Of a DNA stretch of 64,000 bases, positions 21,640 through 31,665 are shown piece after piece; the stretch's first letter is position 1, and every line of letters starts with the position of its first letter. The notes under the pieces are model-generated. The model was not told the DNA's origin, did no database searches, and saw only the letters and a program-made list of their open reading frames with translations. A program made the position numbers and the translations under genes. Location: positions 152,501 to 216,500 of the forward strand of contig JAPFBL010000371.1 of the NCBI GenBank assembly GCA_026182355.1. Direction: 5' to 3'. Source of the stretch: Hermatobates lingyangjiaoensis (lineage: Eukaryota; Arthropoda; Insecta; Hemiptera; Hermatobatidae).

Positions 21640-22417
21640 AAAAATGACGAACACGAATATTTTATTATTCACTATGATGAGGCCACAGTAACTAGCTAAA
21701 AGTTATGTGGTCCTATCTTAGTTCCATTTTGTAGTTATGTATGTTTATATGTATATTATTTTATAGTTATGTTTTATATGTAAAATGCATAAAATTGACA
21801 TTTTTGTCCACTTTTTTCTTATCTAATACAGATATCTTTTCAAATTCTCTCATCAGTATAAATAAAGTAGCTATTTAAATAAAGTGGTTTTATATTATTT
21901 AATAAATTAAATTTAAATGAATAATTTAAAGTATATTATTTAAATAAAGTAGTTTTATTTAAAACCAAAGTTTTAATCTCTGTTGACTATCTTCAGAGTA
22001 ACTCTAATCATGAGCACAATAATATTGAAATAACTAATAAAGATGTGTACATTTAACAAATAAATATAACTATTACAAAAATATATTTTAAGAATTTGTC
22101 ATTCACTAATGGAAAATTCACTGCGTATTTATTTAAGCTAATTTAAATAATACGTAATTCACTGACTTTGTTAAATAGGATAATTTTAGCAGATGACATC
22201 ATAAACTGAAAGGTTAAAATTAGGTTATGAACATTCAGATGGTCCAGCTACTTCTTGTGTTATTAAAATCGGGACGCTTTCTTCTTCCTAGTGCATAGAT
22301 AAAAAGGTGAGAGGTATCACAATGAAATATTCATATGGACTAAAATGGGATAATGAATGGCTAATCGGAAATAATTTCTTTTGGAGTGAAAAAAAAACTA
22401 ATATTCATAGTGATTCT
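21637..22417. other. AT-rich, nothing recognised
   Basis: Nothing was recognised beyond short AAATAAAGTAGTTTTAT-type direct repeats near 21868-21963. Confidence 0.5.
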
Positions 22418-22890
22418 GAGGTAAAATGGATAAACCAACAAAAGTCTCCACACAAATTAAAATTTTATTCAACGCGTTTCGAACACTTTGTGTTCATCAT
22501 CAGGAAGACACTATAATACAAATTATATCTAATTAGTTACAAAATTAGAGTGAAATAATTAAATTCAATTAAGAGAATTCAAGACATACCCAAGGATGTG
22601 GTACTGACGGATTGGTCCAGTGAAAACAACTAGTAGGAAACAGATCCGTTGCGAAAGAGTGGGGATAGGCATTTAGGAGATAAGGTGACAAAGGTGTCGG
22701 GTATGCTTGAAAACCGTTAACTGAAATACAGAAGTCCAGAACCACTAATTTAGAGGAAAGGAACTTTTTTTTTATTTATTTTTTAATTTATTCTTTGTAA
22801 TTCTAGGAACAGTTTAAGAAACTGTTTTTTTTACCTCATTTTACCTGAAAATGAGTAAATACCACACAATTACGGATTGCACAACTAATT
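22418..22890 (-). mobile_element. Family-2 element, copy without full foldback
   Basis: It begins GGTAAAATGGATAAACCAAC and ends with GAGTAAATACCACACAATT, as in the 4.4-kb copy. The minus-strand hairpin (22477-22503) is perfect: CTGATGA, T, GAACAC, AAA, GTGTTC, GAAAC. The internal sequence (22510-22830) differs from the 4.4-kb copy except near 22600-22640 (GGATTGGTCCAGTGAAAAC). Confidence 0.75.
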
Positions 22891-23032
22891 ATTTAATGAT
22901 AATATTCATAATGAAATTTGTAAATTTTAGAGAGAAGTTTAGAGTAAATCATGAAAAACTGGCAGTTAATATTGTCTTTAGATGAGAAATGAATGACAAA
23001 TTTGTGAATATTTAGTTTTAGGGAGTGTTATG

Positions 23033-23145
23033 TTTAAACTGATTATATTGTAATTAATTGTAATTGTAAACTGATTATATTGTAATTAATTGTAATTCTA
23101 AACTGATTATATTATATTAAACTGATTATATTGTAATCAGTTTGT
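23033..23145. repeat. ~33-bp tandem repeat
   Basis: AAACTGATTATATTGTAATT units recur about every 33 bp, with a shortened last unit. Confidence 0.85.
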
Positions 23146-23279
23146 TTTTAAAAAAAAAATTAAAATTGAATTTTGCGATGTAAGGTAACGACTTATATGT
23201 TTGTTTGATAAGTTGATGTCATGTTTTTAGTTAACAGAGTTTTACATTATGTAGGCAAGGTTAAAGAGGCTTTGTAGAC

Positions 23280-23600
23280 TTGTAAACAAACAGTAATTAA
23301 GGTGGACTGCGAAGGCTAGCTGGCAGATAAAGACCTGCCAGCCAGGCCATATAAGAAGGAAGTGCGGAAATTGGAAGCGTACGTCCATCTTCCATCCTAT
23401 TTCCTTCCTGATAAGCCAGCAACAGATTTAAAATGTTTTCCATTATCACTGATCCGATATTCAACCAGATAACTCTGCTCCGCTCTCACACAATCCATTT
23501 ATCAAAATGCAAATCCCTTGCTTAAGCAGGACCTTTTCTAATCCCTTCAATCATGTTCATTTCCTAGGTCCTTCTTAAATCCTAATTAGACGATTATAAG
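23280..23600. other. GC-richer non-repetitive island
   Basis: Mixed sequence with ATGCAAATCCC and CCTAATTAGACGATTA motifs and no coding signal. Candidate conserved non-coding element. Confidence 0.3.
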
Positions 23601-23978
23601 CACTTGAATAAATCGAGTTGAGCTGGAAAATATTTTTAGTAAAGAAACCACTTTTTCTGACTTGTTTCATCTGTTAATACATCAGTTTAATGGACTGCAT
23701 GGCCTAATCCTTAAATTTATTGTCGATTAATATAACGAATTACTTCATAACATTACAGGAACTAATTTAAATAATACATAATTCATTGATCATTAAGCAT
23801 GATAATTGTAGCAGCATGACATTTCTTTACGCAATTGACTCTGTCGCTTGTTAGTTTCCGAAGCATACACTTATAACCATTTAGTGCTATTCCAGGGGTG
23901 GAAATTTTAGCTCATATATTACTTGGCACCCATTTTAGTAATGGGCAAGCCACACTACCTGTGGGTTTTACATTAAGA

Positions 23979-24205
23979 GTCGTAAATTTTGCCTACTGTA
24001 AGTGTATTTAGAGTAGGGATTCTTTAATGAGTATTTGACATCGTACGGGCTTGAGATCGACGGTTTAACGTCCTCTTCGAGGGACGACGCGCTCAGATTT
24101 ATTCACCTCCCGCGTGAATAAATCGAGGGCCAGGTGACGATCGAACCCCGGTTCTATCAGTTCAGAGGCGAGCACGTAACCACTGTGCTAGCCTGGCCCC
24201 TAAAC
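23979..24205 (-). mobile_element. tRNA-derived SINE, minus strand
   Basis: The complement has an A-box-like CTAGCACAGTGG, a B-box GGTTCGATC form, and then the shared body GAATAAATCTGAGCGCGTCG and TACGATGTCAAATAC. The tail is truncated near 23979. Confidence 0.82.
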
Positions 24206-24279
24206 TGAGTTATAACAAAAACGCTTATATGATTGAAAAATAAAAATGACTTCTTTTGGTTAGAAGGTAGGAAGGAGTG

Positions 24280-24620
24280 GTTTTATAGAGTCAGGTAATA
24301 GAAGGACATTGGGCTGGGCTGAAATTGACAGAGGCCATCATTGAGGCCAAAGCGAAAGAGTGTTACGAGGGTGAAACAAAGAGAGACGATCGATGGAGCA
24401 GTGCGAGTGGGAGAGAGTGGCGATTTTGTTCCTCTTAATTGAACCGTGAGTGTCTGTAGAGCAACACTGGGGGAAGGCAGCGTGGATGACACCCATCAAA
24501 TAGTCATCATAGGACTGGCAGCCTGGTCTCAGGAGACCCCCTCGCGGCTGGCCTAATTTATAACTAATACCACTCTTTAATCTCAATACTTCAACTGCAG
24601 AGCACTCTCTTGTCTGTCTT
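24280..24620. other. GC-richer non-repetitive island
   Basis: Mixed sequence. Two overlapping minus-strand frames of 69 and 82 codons lack motifs. No homology was recognised. Confidence 0.3.
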
Positions 24621-24874
24621 CATGACAGACTGTCCAAACCAATTCCAATATTTCTCCAACAAAACTTTTAATATTTCAGACATTTATTTGGTCATATTAA
24701 CAAAAAATATGGCTTACTTTTTGACTTTATTATAAGTAAAGTATAGGAATCAAGAAAAAAATTATATATGCTATTTCAAAATTTTAACAGGTTCACATAT
24801 TTCGACGTTGTCTGCGTCTGTTTTGGAGTAACCTTTTTATGCCTTCAATGCCTCTGCGACTGAATAAGCATATT

Positions 24875-25057
24875 ATATATATATATATATATATATACTT
24901 AAATTATACGAAACACGACACAGAAAAAAAGATAAAATACACAGTTCCAAAATTCAATATTTCGAACCATTGTTCGTCATCAGGTGAAGACGCTAAGAGA
25001 GAACGAAATGAAAGAGGTGTTCCCACGTCGAAGGAAGGAACGTGATATATATATATA
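24875..25057 (-). mobile_element. Family-6 element between (TA)n tracts
   Basis: (TA)n at 24875-24897 and again after 25044. The minus-strand hairpin at 24960-24983 is CTGATGA, C, GAAC, AATG, GTTC, GAAA. A second copy lies at 51296-51450. Confidence 0.8.
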
Positions 25058-25265
25058 TGCAATTAAATGAAACGATTCCACGATTTAAATAATCTATATT
25101 GACAAAAAGAACGTACAGAAATCAAACAGAAACTCACTACTATATTTCGATGACCTCGTCAAATGGACGATAGACGAGGCCATTGCAATATAGTAGTGAG
25201 TTTCTGTTTCATTTCTGTGTGTCCTTTTTGTGCATATAATGTACATATATATATATATATATATA
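25058..25265. mobile_element. Family-7 foldback element
   Basis: AGAAACTCACTACTATAT and its complement form arms around 25170. A (TA)n tract ends it at 25245-25265. The hairpin core is poor. Confidence 0.7.
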
Positions 25266-26249
25266 CGAGTTCAACATCAAAGGAAAGTAACGTACGTAAG
25301 ATTATTGATGGGAAAATGAAATTTGCTTTATCTAAACAAATTAACAATTATCTAAAAAATTATTATCCAAAGAATAACCTTCAACTAGACAATCTAGTTG
25401 AAAAAATTCTTACTTCTGCATATCAAAATTCTGTTAAATATGGCTGTAGGATTTATATATTCTGTAACATTAGCATAAAATTCTGTCCTAGAGAATATTG
25501 TTGATCAAAATATTTATCAAGCGTTACATTTTAGTAACAAATGTTTTTCACACAAAAAATGCTACCGAAAGTCATCTGTATGTATTTAGTATTCATAATT
25601 GTATTCGTTAATGCACTTTCTTCATAATATTTACTTTATTTTACACTCGTTCTTAAAATAAAACAATTTTTTTCAGGGTACTCTAAGATAATATGGTTTA
25701 TGACTCAATTCTGCTTTTATCTTCCTGCACTAAAGGATGATGTCCTCCCCTAGTTACTATTTATTAATACAGTCTTGGTAGCAAAGCAAGAATTGGTAGG
25801 ACATTGCCAGATCTGTTTCTGCAGAGATAGACCTATCTCTGCGTGTGGGTCACTAGCAGAAAGTTCACCACAATAAAGTTACAATTCAAAATCTTTAGAA
25901 TAGGCTAATTCGTTATTATTTTCAGTTTCTTCTAAATTATTACCTTTTTTTCTGTGAAGGCTATTTTGATAAACACGTTTTTTCAAATGAGCTGATTTAA
26001 GTTGGTAAAGGATTCTCTTCCTTGTTAGAGTGGTTAACTGGTTCATATCTGTTGGTACAACCATGGTTATTTATCCCAGAAGTATAAATTCCAAAACTCA
26101 TTTACTACTCTTTAACATTCTTCTGACATAGGAATACCCTCACAGCAAACATTGATTTCTTCTAGATGCAAACATTTAATAGAGTAGCCATGACCCATCT
26201 TCAAAAGAGCAAATATAATGAGAGAATTAAAAAAATGAACTGTCTTTCT
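25266..26249. other. AT-rich, nothing recognised
   Basis: No gene was recognised. Sequence just upstream of 26250 may belong to the following LINE, but its frame could not be followed. Confidence 0.45.
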
Positions 26250-26850
26250 TTTTACAAATAAATCCCAATACTCGACTGAAAAGACTTGACCTAAAACGAC
26301 GCTACGTACTACTGTACAGACTTCTCGGAAAATATTCAAAATTGACACTCCACAACAAAGTACTGTTATATCAAACATTACTGCGACCTATCTCAACTTA
26401 CGGACTTGAACTATGGGGTTGTGCAAAACCTTCCAACATTTATAAAATACAAACATTACAATCAAAAATCCTCCGTACTATCACAAATTTTCCTTATTAC
26501 ATCAAAAACTACACCCTTCATAAAGACTAAAAATTCCATTCATGCGAAACCTAGCCTCTGATCGTTACAAGTCATTTCACAACATCCTTTCCTCTCACCC
26601 AAATCCACTTGTACGAATCCTTGCTTCCTCTTCACGTTTCCAGAATCCCCCAAGACGACTCAAGAAAAGAAGGCCCAGGGATCTCCTATTACAATAATAT
26701 ACTTAAAAAAGAAAAAGTGAAAAGATGAACCAGTGGGTTCCATTCTTTGCTCATGTGCATCGATGTTGTTGTGTAATGTATTACTACATATGCCTGTTAC
26801 GCAGAATAAGCGTAGTTGTACATTTGCTAATAAAGATGTTAAAAAAAAAA
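26250..26850 (+). pseudogene. Jockey-like LINE ORF2 C-terminus and 3' UTR
   Basis: This is the 3' end of a LINE whose ORF2 would encode the RT. The frame from about 26262 reads RLDLKRRYVLLYRLLGKYSK, then HNKVLLYQTLLRPISTYGLE and LWGCAKPSNIYKIQTLQSKI, the RT C-terminal (thumb) block typical of the Jockey clade. It is interrupted at TAA/TAG-type stops after HKD (26527). A shifted frame then gives RNLASDRYKSFHNILSSHPN and RRLKKRRPRDLL, the usual Jockey C-terminus. The 3' UTR ends in poly(A) at 26841-26850, after AATAAAGATGTT. The 5' end is truncated and the copy is dead. A second 3' end lies at 56.26 kb. Confidence 0.85.
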
Positions 26851-27719
26851 GACAAATAAAGAAATGGAATAAGTGCAGATAACATCTTTATCTCAAACAC
26901 TGTAGTCCTTAATTTTTAAAAGAAAAACGAAAAAGTTAAGAAAAAAAGATAGCTTAGTTGTTTTAATTTGAATTAAGAATTATATTGTTTATTTGATTAA
27001 GTTATTACTTTCAATTTTTGATAATAAGTCTACAAACACAGTTGGTAATACCATTTCAAGTGAGGAAAATCCCGATAACACAAACAACTAAGAGTTGAGG
27101 GATTTGAAACCGCGACTCTGTGGCCTAGTAAACTGCCCTACTGCTTAAGGCAGTTCTGCAGAAAACTTTTTTTAGTTTGTGGTTTTCTTGGTAAATCTAA
27201 ATTTTCCCAAAAACTCCTTTGTCATATTGAAACATTGTACCCTTTACAATGTAGCTGCAGTTATTCATAACATAGTGTTTATGAGAAAAATCATTCTTCG
27301 GAATTTTAACGCTCGATATACCTCTGAATTAGTTTTTCACTATTTTATATAAATTTTTAATTTTCAACCTACAGTTCATCTAAATCTAACAATACTGTGA
27401 ATAGAAGGGTGTTCTATTTATGTTTTTAACAATTGTAGTATATTATGCAAATAGCATCACATATACCTAATATTGTTATCTCAACTTAACAAAATTGTGT
27501 TTATTGGAGTGAGATGGATATTTAATGTGAAATCAGAATTTTTTGATGATATACTACAGGTTAAATCGTTATACAAAGTTCCCTGCATTTCAATTGATGC
27601 ATAATCAACGGTAAACATATATAAAAAAAACAACAGTATTGCCTTTAAATAGCATTAAATGTTAAAAACTAACAAATTGATTATAGATGAAAAAGTTGAC
27701 GTCACGCTAAAATTGTAAA
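26851..27719. other. AT-rich; one tRNA-like remnant
   Basis: Apart from a tRNA-like stretch on the minus strand near 27085-27160, whose GGTTTCAAATCCC resembles a B box with one extra base, nothing was recognised. That stretch is probably a diverged SINE head rather than a tRNA gene. Confidence 0.4.
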
Positions 27720-27799
27720 ATTGCAGATTGTTTGCTTTTTCTTCCATATGCATACATTTTGGTAATTGAATTCTGATAATCAAATATTTGTGATATTGT

Positions 27800-28131
27800 T
27801 ATAATTGGCTCAAATTTTATATTTATTAGAGTTTTAATGCTTGTTTTAATTTCCTTTCACTTAATTATTATAATTCTTATGGTTGTAGTTATAATAATTA
27901 TTATTCTTTTGTTTGAATATTTTATTATTTTATTTAATGCAATTCTAGCTGTATAGATAAATAATACTAGTATTCCACCTAATATTACTATAATTAAAAT
28001 ATATGATATTCAAGGAAAATAAATTTATATATGTATTACTATTGATAAAGTTGTATAATTAAAATTATTCCTATCCTTAAGGGATGTTTTAGAAATTTAA
28101 GCATAATTCTTTTATATTATTGCTATAAGAC
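27800..28131 (-). pseudogene. nad6: nad6 (NADH dehydrogenase subunit 6) NUMT
   Basis: A complex I membrane subunit of the mitochondrion, here a nuclear pseudogene. Under invertebrate mitochondrial code the minus strand reads FLKHPLSMGMILIMQ (about 28099-28055), where AGG must be Ser to give the invariant HPLS motif. After a one-base deletion it reads TLSMVMHM, a stop, then WMSYILIMVMLGGMLVLFIY and TASIALNKMMKY (28008-27915), in which TGA is Trp and AGA is Ser. These are the two best-conserved nad6 blocks. The later part is Met/Ile/Lys-rich and less certain. The deletion near 28050 and the TAA just after it exclude function. Confidence 0.87.
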
Positions 28132-28141
28132 AATTTATTTT

Positions 28142-28204
28142 CAGTATATAGTTTATTCAAAATTTTAATTTTGAGGATTAAAGATAACTTTTTGCTTTTT
28201 CTGA
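28142..28204 (+). pseudogene. trnP: trnP-like NUMT remnant
   Basis: 63 bases beginning CAGTATATAGTTTATT and ending TTTTTCTGA. They fold with an acceptor stem CAG...CTG and an anticodon stem TTAAT/ATTAA around the loop TTTGAGG. The loop gives TGA where tRNA-Pro has TGG, so one base has changed. Identity rests on position next to nad6 on the opposite strand and on resemblance to arthropod trnP. Confidence 0.6.
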
Positions 28205-28212
28205 TGTTTTAC

Positions 28213-28266
28213 GGTTTTATACTTCATATTATTTACGAAAACATTGCTTGTTTGAACTATTAAAAC
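28213..28266 (-). pseudogene. trnT: trnT-like NUMT remnant
   Basis: The minus strand begins GTTTTAATAGTTCAAAC and ends TATAAAACC. The acceptor ends GTTTTAA / TAAAAC and the loop TTTTCGTAAAT resemble mitochondrial tRNA-Thr (TGT changed to CGT). It is short (54 bases), so arms are degraded. Position supports the call. Confidence 0.45.
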
Positions 28267-28268
28267 TT

Positions 28269-28356
28269 ATTTTTTATTTGAAAAGTATTATTTTTTTTTA
28301 TTATACAATAATTATAGTTGGGATTTATTCTTTTTGGTTTTACTTTCTAGTCAATT
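28269..28356 (+). pseudogene. nad4L: nad4L-like N-terminal NUMT fragment
   Basis: A plus-strand frame from ATT, next to trnT, reads IFYLKSIIFFYYTMIMVGIY then SFWFYFLV. The hydrophobic start and VGIYSF fit nad4L in the expected place and orientation. No block beyond this is recognisable. Confidence 0.4.
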
Positions 28357-28449
28357 AAAGTTTATTTGCAAAAATAATATGACAATTTCAAATAATTGAC
28401 ACATACATGCATTTTGTTTATTTGCCTTCTTTTTGTGATAAAGTAATAC

Positions 28450-28680
28450 TAAGAGAGTTACGTGCTCGTCTCTGAACTGATAAATCTAAATTTGATTCTA
28501 ACTCTACCCCTCAATTTTTGTCACGCCAGAGCTGAAAAACCAGAGCACGTCACCCCTTAGAGAGAACTTCAAGACCTCTGTACTTTGCCAGCTACTTGTT
28601 GAAGACTTCTACTGTGAATAGTGTTGAGTTTGAAAAATTGTAGGATTCCCTAATGTAAGAATCATTAAAAAGATGCAATG
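28450..28680 (+). mobile_element. tRNA-derived SINE, old diverged copy
   Basis: TTACGTGCTCGTCTCTGAACTG matches the SINE head, followed by diverged GATTCTAACTCTACCCCTCA, CCAGAGCACGTC, and an AGGATTCCCTAATGTA.AATC segment like the end of the body. The B box is destroyed. Confidence 0.65.
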
Positions 28681-28951
28681 TTTCTTTCAGGACTCATTGT
28701 CAGAGGTATTACTATAAAGCAACTCTCAGTCCTACCCAACAAAAAAGCACCGATGGTGACCACCAAATGAAAAAAACAGTATAGAACTGTCTTTTAAGTA
28801 TGTTAAGAAATAAAAATATAATTTTAATTTTTTTACGGTAGACCTATACAACTAGGCAATCAGAAAATACATGCATATATCATTCGAAGCCTTGAAGTTG
28901 TTTCATCACGATACTAGGACAGATTGTGGTTAAATTTGAATCCCAGATATG

Positions 28952-29100
28952 ACTATGAAAGGACAAAGGTCGAGGCGATAGTTGGAAAAGAGGCAAGCGA
29001 GCTTTATGAGGTATCGTTCAAACGTAAAAACGTGAAGGCATACCTCGAGTTCATCCACGAGGTGGGCAGGAAAAAGAGAGCCATTGTAACCCAGCGTTAA
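28952..29100 (+). CDS. Protein-like segment, unit 1 of the duplication
   Basis: The frame reads ERTKVEAIVGKEASELYEVS, then FKRKNVKAYLEFIHEVGRKK and RAIVTQR, ending at TAA (29098-29100). It resembles unit 2 in the pattern K-K/R-N-x-x-A-Y/F-L-E/K-F-I-H/Y-x-V/I-G-R-x-K-R-x-A-I/V. No known domain was recognised. The start is uncertain: GTTAAATTTGAATCC upstream is in a different frame, so a frameshift may lie at about 28945. It could be an exon remnant. Confidence 0.35.
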
Positions 29101-29391
29101 AATGTTTGGTAGTGAGGTAAATGAGCCACAAGCCACCTTATATCAGGATTATAACTGCCGTTTTTGTTGTTTTCGCCCCCCTGGTACAATTGCGTGAATT
29201 AGTTAATTTAATTTTTGGTCTGATGCGCGACGTAGAATCGTGGTGCCTGCCTCCGCGAGGTCCACCTCGGACACCCCAAGTTTTGGGTGGCAAAACTTGG
29301 AGGTGACAAAAGGGTAACACGTTAAATCGTCGGCCTGATTTGATCTTTGGTGTAATGGCTGGAAAGCTAAGGTGCACAGCGATCAAAACAG

Positions 29392-29550
29392 GTTAAATTT
29401 GAATATGAATCTAATACGGGTGAGTTTGTGGAATCCACATACAGAAACGCTTTAAAGAAGAACAGTGCTGCGTTTCTTAAATTCATCTATGCTATAGGAA
29501 GATGCAAGAGGACAGCAGTATTGCCCCCAAGTGGTCTTCATGTTGGCTAA
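29392..29550 (+). CDS. Protein-like segment, unit 2 of the duplication
   Basis: Directly after AAAACAG the frame reads VKFEYESNTGEFVESTYRNA, then LKKNSAAFLKFIYAIGRCKR and TAVLPPSGLHVG, ending at TAA. Similarity to unit 1 lies in the second block. No signal peptide, membrane segment or known domain is visible. Function is unknown; coding status is inferred only from the paralogous pattern. Confidence 0.35.
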   Translation, partial: VKFEYESNTGEFVESTYRNALKKNSAAFLKFIYAIGRCKRTAVLPPSGLHVG

Positions 29551-29860
29551 TGTCCATATCATGTTGAATACTTCGGTTCTCTAAGATCTAAGCATGAGAA
29601 ACGTTAAAGTTTTTTGCTTTTATTAAATGGTTATAAGATTATTTTTTTTGTGATGTAGGGTCGTGGAAGCTCGTCTCCGCGTGGTCCACCTCGTGTATCT
29701 CGGAGGTTTTGTTTGCCTCTATCCTAGGCTAGAAATTGTTGCTCCCGAGATGCCGCAAAAAAGCTTTCACGTAAAAAAAGCATCAGTCTCTTTTGTTTTT
29801 GTTTTCAGTGATATAGCTGAATAAGATGGGAGCACTAAATAATACCAAAACAGGTTAAAT

Positions 29861-30200
29861 TTTCCTGTGAACTTTAAAGTTGCTTGCTCATATAAATGAA
29901 TGCAGGAGATGTAACGTGGTATGATGATGTTCTATTCGTATTGCTAACTCTAAATATTTTCAGTTTTGCTTACTGTTTTCATTCTGTTCTACATTTCGTT
30001 TATGAATCAAAAGTTTTTTATTGAACTTTGTGTTCAACACTGTCTCCACTTTCATAAGCATGGATGTTCATTCAGTATTTGACAATTATAATTTTGTTTA
30101 ATACTAATAATTTCCATTATATGTTATAATTATAATAATGAACACCATTCAAACATGAAAAACTCCTTATAGTTTATTTTCTTGTTTCATTGAGGGATAT
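29861..30200. other. Nothing recognised
   Basis: AT-rich sequence. No gene or element was recognised. Confidence 0.45.
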
Positions 30201-30204
30201 TCGG

Positions 30205-30480
30205 TTTTGTGTATTATATCGTCGTCGACTTTAATTTTACCAGCCCTACCGAGATTAATGATGCTGTCAAGATGGACTTCTAACTCCAAACGTTTGCCAT
30301 ATTTTGGGAGTCTTGTGATGTAGTGGCAGTTAAGTCAAGGTCAAGGAGTTCTTCTTCATAGGGGCTTAAGATCCACTCAGTGAGGTTAATATAACCAGGA
30401 GAAGAACATGGTTGCTTAAGAGATCCGCCGTTAAATTTCACGAGTTTTCTGTTAGTTCTTGCTTTAGTTCTCTCTTCATG
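30205..30480 (-). pseudogene. PLE N-terminal domain (minus) in PLE_D
   Basis: The minus strand reads RKLVKFNGGSLKQPCSSPGY, INLTEWILSPYEEELLDL, then after a frame change NCHYITRLPKYGKRLELEV and HLDSIINLGRAGKIK. The INLT/S..x.L...E...L.LGLN pattern just before the RT is characteristic of PLE proteins. At least one frameshift near 30325. Confidence 0.65.
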
Positions 30481-30483
30481 TGA

Positions 30484-30740
30484 CGTCTAACTGTCCACCT
30501 GAGCACTGGGGCCCCTAAAAAACATACGTAGGACGATCACCGTGTAAAACTGACGAGGGAGGCCCTGATTGAGGGCACTTCCATACTACAAGTGTACCAC
30601 GAGACTAGCAGGTTACATATACTGGAGGCTCTATATATTAAAGATTATAACCCTAGCCTAAATGTCCAAAGTAACGATTTCAACTCTGTTTTAAGAATTT
30701 TGATAATGGTTTCAAACTTGTAAGGGAGACGAGGAGGTGA
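30484..30740 (+). pseudogene. GIY-YIG endonuclease C-terminal part of PLE_D
   Basis: The frame reads RLTVHLSTGAPKKHT, a TAG stop, DDHRVKLTREALIEGTSIL, then HILEALYIKDYNPSLNVQSN. The Glu in LEALYI is kept. A one-base frameshift near 30695 moves the C-terminus (NGFKLVRETRR) to another frame. The GIY half of the domain is absent. Confidence 0.8.
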
Positions 30741-30925
30741 ATGGACCACAGGTAGTTTTGGCCGACCCTGTCACCATGCATACCTCCCCCTCCCCTCACT
30801 CCTACCTTAGCTTTACTTCCTAAAGCACAGGTGTATTTACAAATACACACAGTATTTGTGTAGACACCCTTCTAATATTTTATTTTAACTTCAGTGCATT
30901 AGCCTTAATTAATTTTAGTTTGTAC

Positions 30926-30951
30926 CTGAGGATGGCGAATAACAGCCGAAA
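30926..30951 (+). other. PLE_D terminal hairpin
   Basis: CTGAGGA, T, stem GGC, loop GAATAACA, stem GCC, GAAA, then GCTTG as in PLE_B and PLE_C. Confidence 0.65.
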
Positions 30952-31064
30952 GCTTGTATTATTCTTTTAGTCATAGTGATTTCAGTAATTAAAACAGTTT
31001 TTCAAAAAGTGGTTTATTTAAGTGCTTTCGTGGTTCACCTCAAGTTTACTGTGCGTGTTAATCT

Positions 31065-31230
31065 CTTTCGCTAACCTTCTTTGGAAGCTACCAGAGTCTC
31101 ACCGCAAAGTGATAAGAAAACTAGAGACTGTCAACAAGAAATTGGTCAATGCAGAAGCTGCTGCATATTTTAATAACATATGCTTAAGGGAAGACCTGCT
31201 GTCATCATACACAAATATATATATATATAT
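31065..31230 (+). CDS. PLE N-terminal fragment running into (TA)n (copy D)
   Basis: LLWKLPESHRKVIRKLETVN, then KKLVNAEAAAYFNNICLRED and LLSSYTN, followed by Ile-Tyr codons of (TA)n. Homologous to the fragments at 7.0, 13.2 and 57.3 kb. Confidence 0.7.
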
Positions 31231-31358
31231 ATATTCAGAAACCTTGAAAAACTAGTGAAGAAAATGACATCAGCGAAATACGGTCAGCTGTTCAACGAAA
31301 TATGCTTAAAAGAAGGACTGCTTCCAAATTTTACAAACATATATATATATATATATAA
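31231..31358 (+). CDS. PLE N-terminal fragment of another subfamily (PLE_E)
   Basis: RNLEKLVKKMTSAKYGQLFN, then EICLKEGLLPNFTN and (TA)n. It has the same layout as copy D but is diverged, and is placed directly behind its (TA)n tract. Confidence 0.65.
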
Positions 31359-31359
31359 G

Positions 31360-31665
31360 AAATGTAAAAACTTAAAATAACCTGTGATACTTAGAAAGAA
31401 ACGTAACAATTAGGACTCAATTTTCAATATTTCGACCATTTTTTTGGTCGTCCTCAGAGGAAATGAATTTACGGGGGAACCACAGTCATCTAATATTGTA
31501 TTAACCACATTAGTTGATTAATATAATTAGTAGTCAACGATATTAGTTGACTGTCGTCCCTGCGTTTATTCACTTTTTTTACTGAAGTTATTTACCACTA
31601 TAATGGTTGCAATATTGAAAAGTGAATCCTAATTGTTACGTTTCTTTATATATGTGTCACAGTTT
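31360..31665. mobile_element. Family-8 foldback element
   Basis: Outer arms pair GAAACGTAACAATTAGGA (near 31398) with its complement (near 31627). The minus-strand hairpin 31430-31457 is CTGAGGA, C, GACC, loop, GGTC, GAAA. Confidence 0.8.

Larger units (their letters stand above)
27720..28360 (-). other. Nuclear mitochondrial DNA insert (NUMT): nad6-trnP-trnT-nad4L region
   Basis: A mitochondrial fragment in the nuclear sequence. Read on the minus strand it holds trnT, trnP on the opposite strand, and nad6, with an nad4L-like start on the plus strand beyond trnT. This is the ancestral pancrustacean order and orientation. Frameshifts and a stop in nad6 and changed tRNA anticodons show that it is a dead copy. 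The left edge is uncertain (27.71-27.80 kb). No cob sequence was seen beyond nad6. Confidence 0.82.
28927..29860 (+). repeat. Diverged tandem duplication (~460 bp) with protein-like similarity
   Basis: GTTAAATTTGAA occurs at 28929 and 29394, and GTTAAATTTTCC near 29854. The last two are preceded by AAAACAG. Each of the first two is followed by a protein-like stretch (separate entries). About 280 bp later both units have a block like TCGTGG...CTCCGCG.GGTCCACCTCG (29236 and 29661). DNA similarity between the blocks is low, so the duplication is old. It could be host exons behind AAAACAG splice acceptors, or an unknown mobile element. Confidence 0.5.
30200..31230 (+). mobile_element. Penelope-like element copy D (PLE_D), inverted fusion
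   Basis: A minus-strand PLE N-terminal region (about 30205-30480) is fused to a plus-strand endonuclease remnant (about 30481-30740), followed by 3' UTR, terminal hairpin (30926-30951) and an N-terminal fragment (31065-31220) ending in (TA)n. The subfamily is related to, but diverged from, PLE_B and PLE_C. Confidence 0.8.

Noticed and set aside
28142..28266. Two functional tRNA genes
   Set aside because: They are mitochondrial-type tRNAs in a NUMT with changed anticodons and lost pairs.
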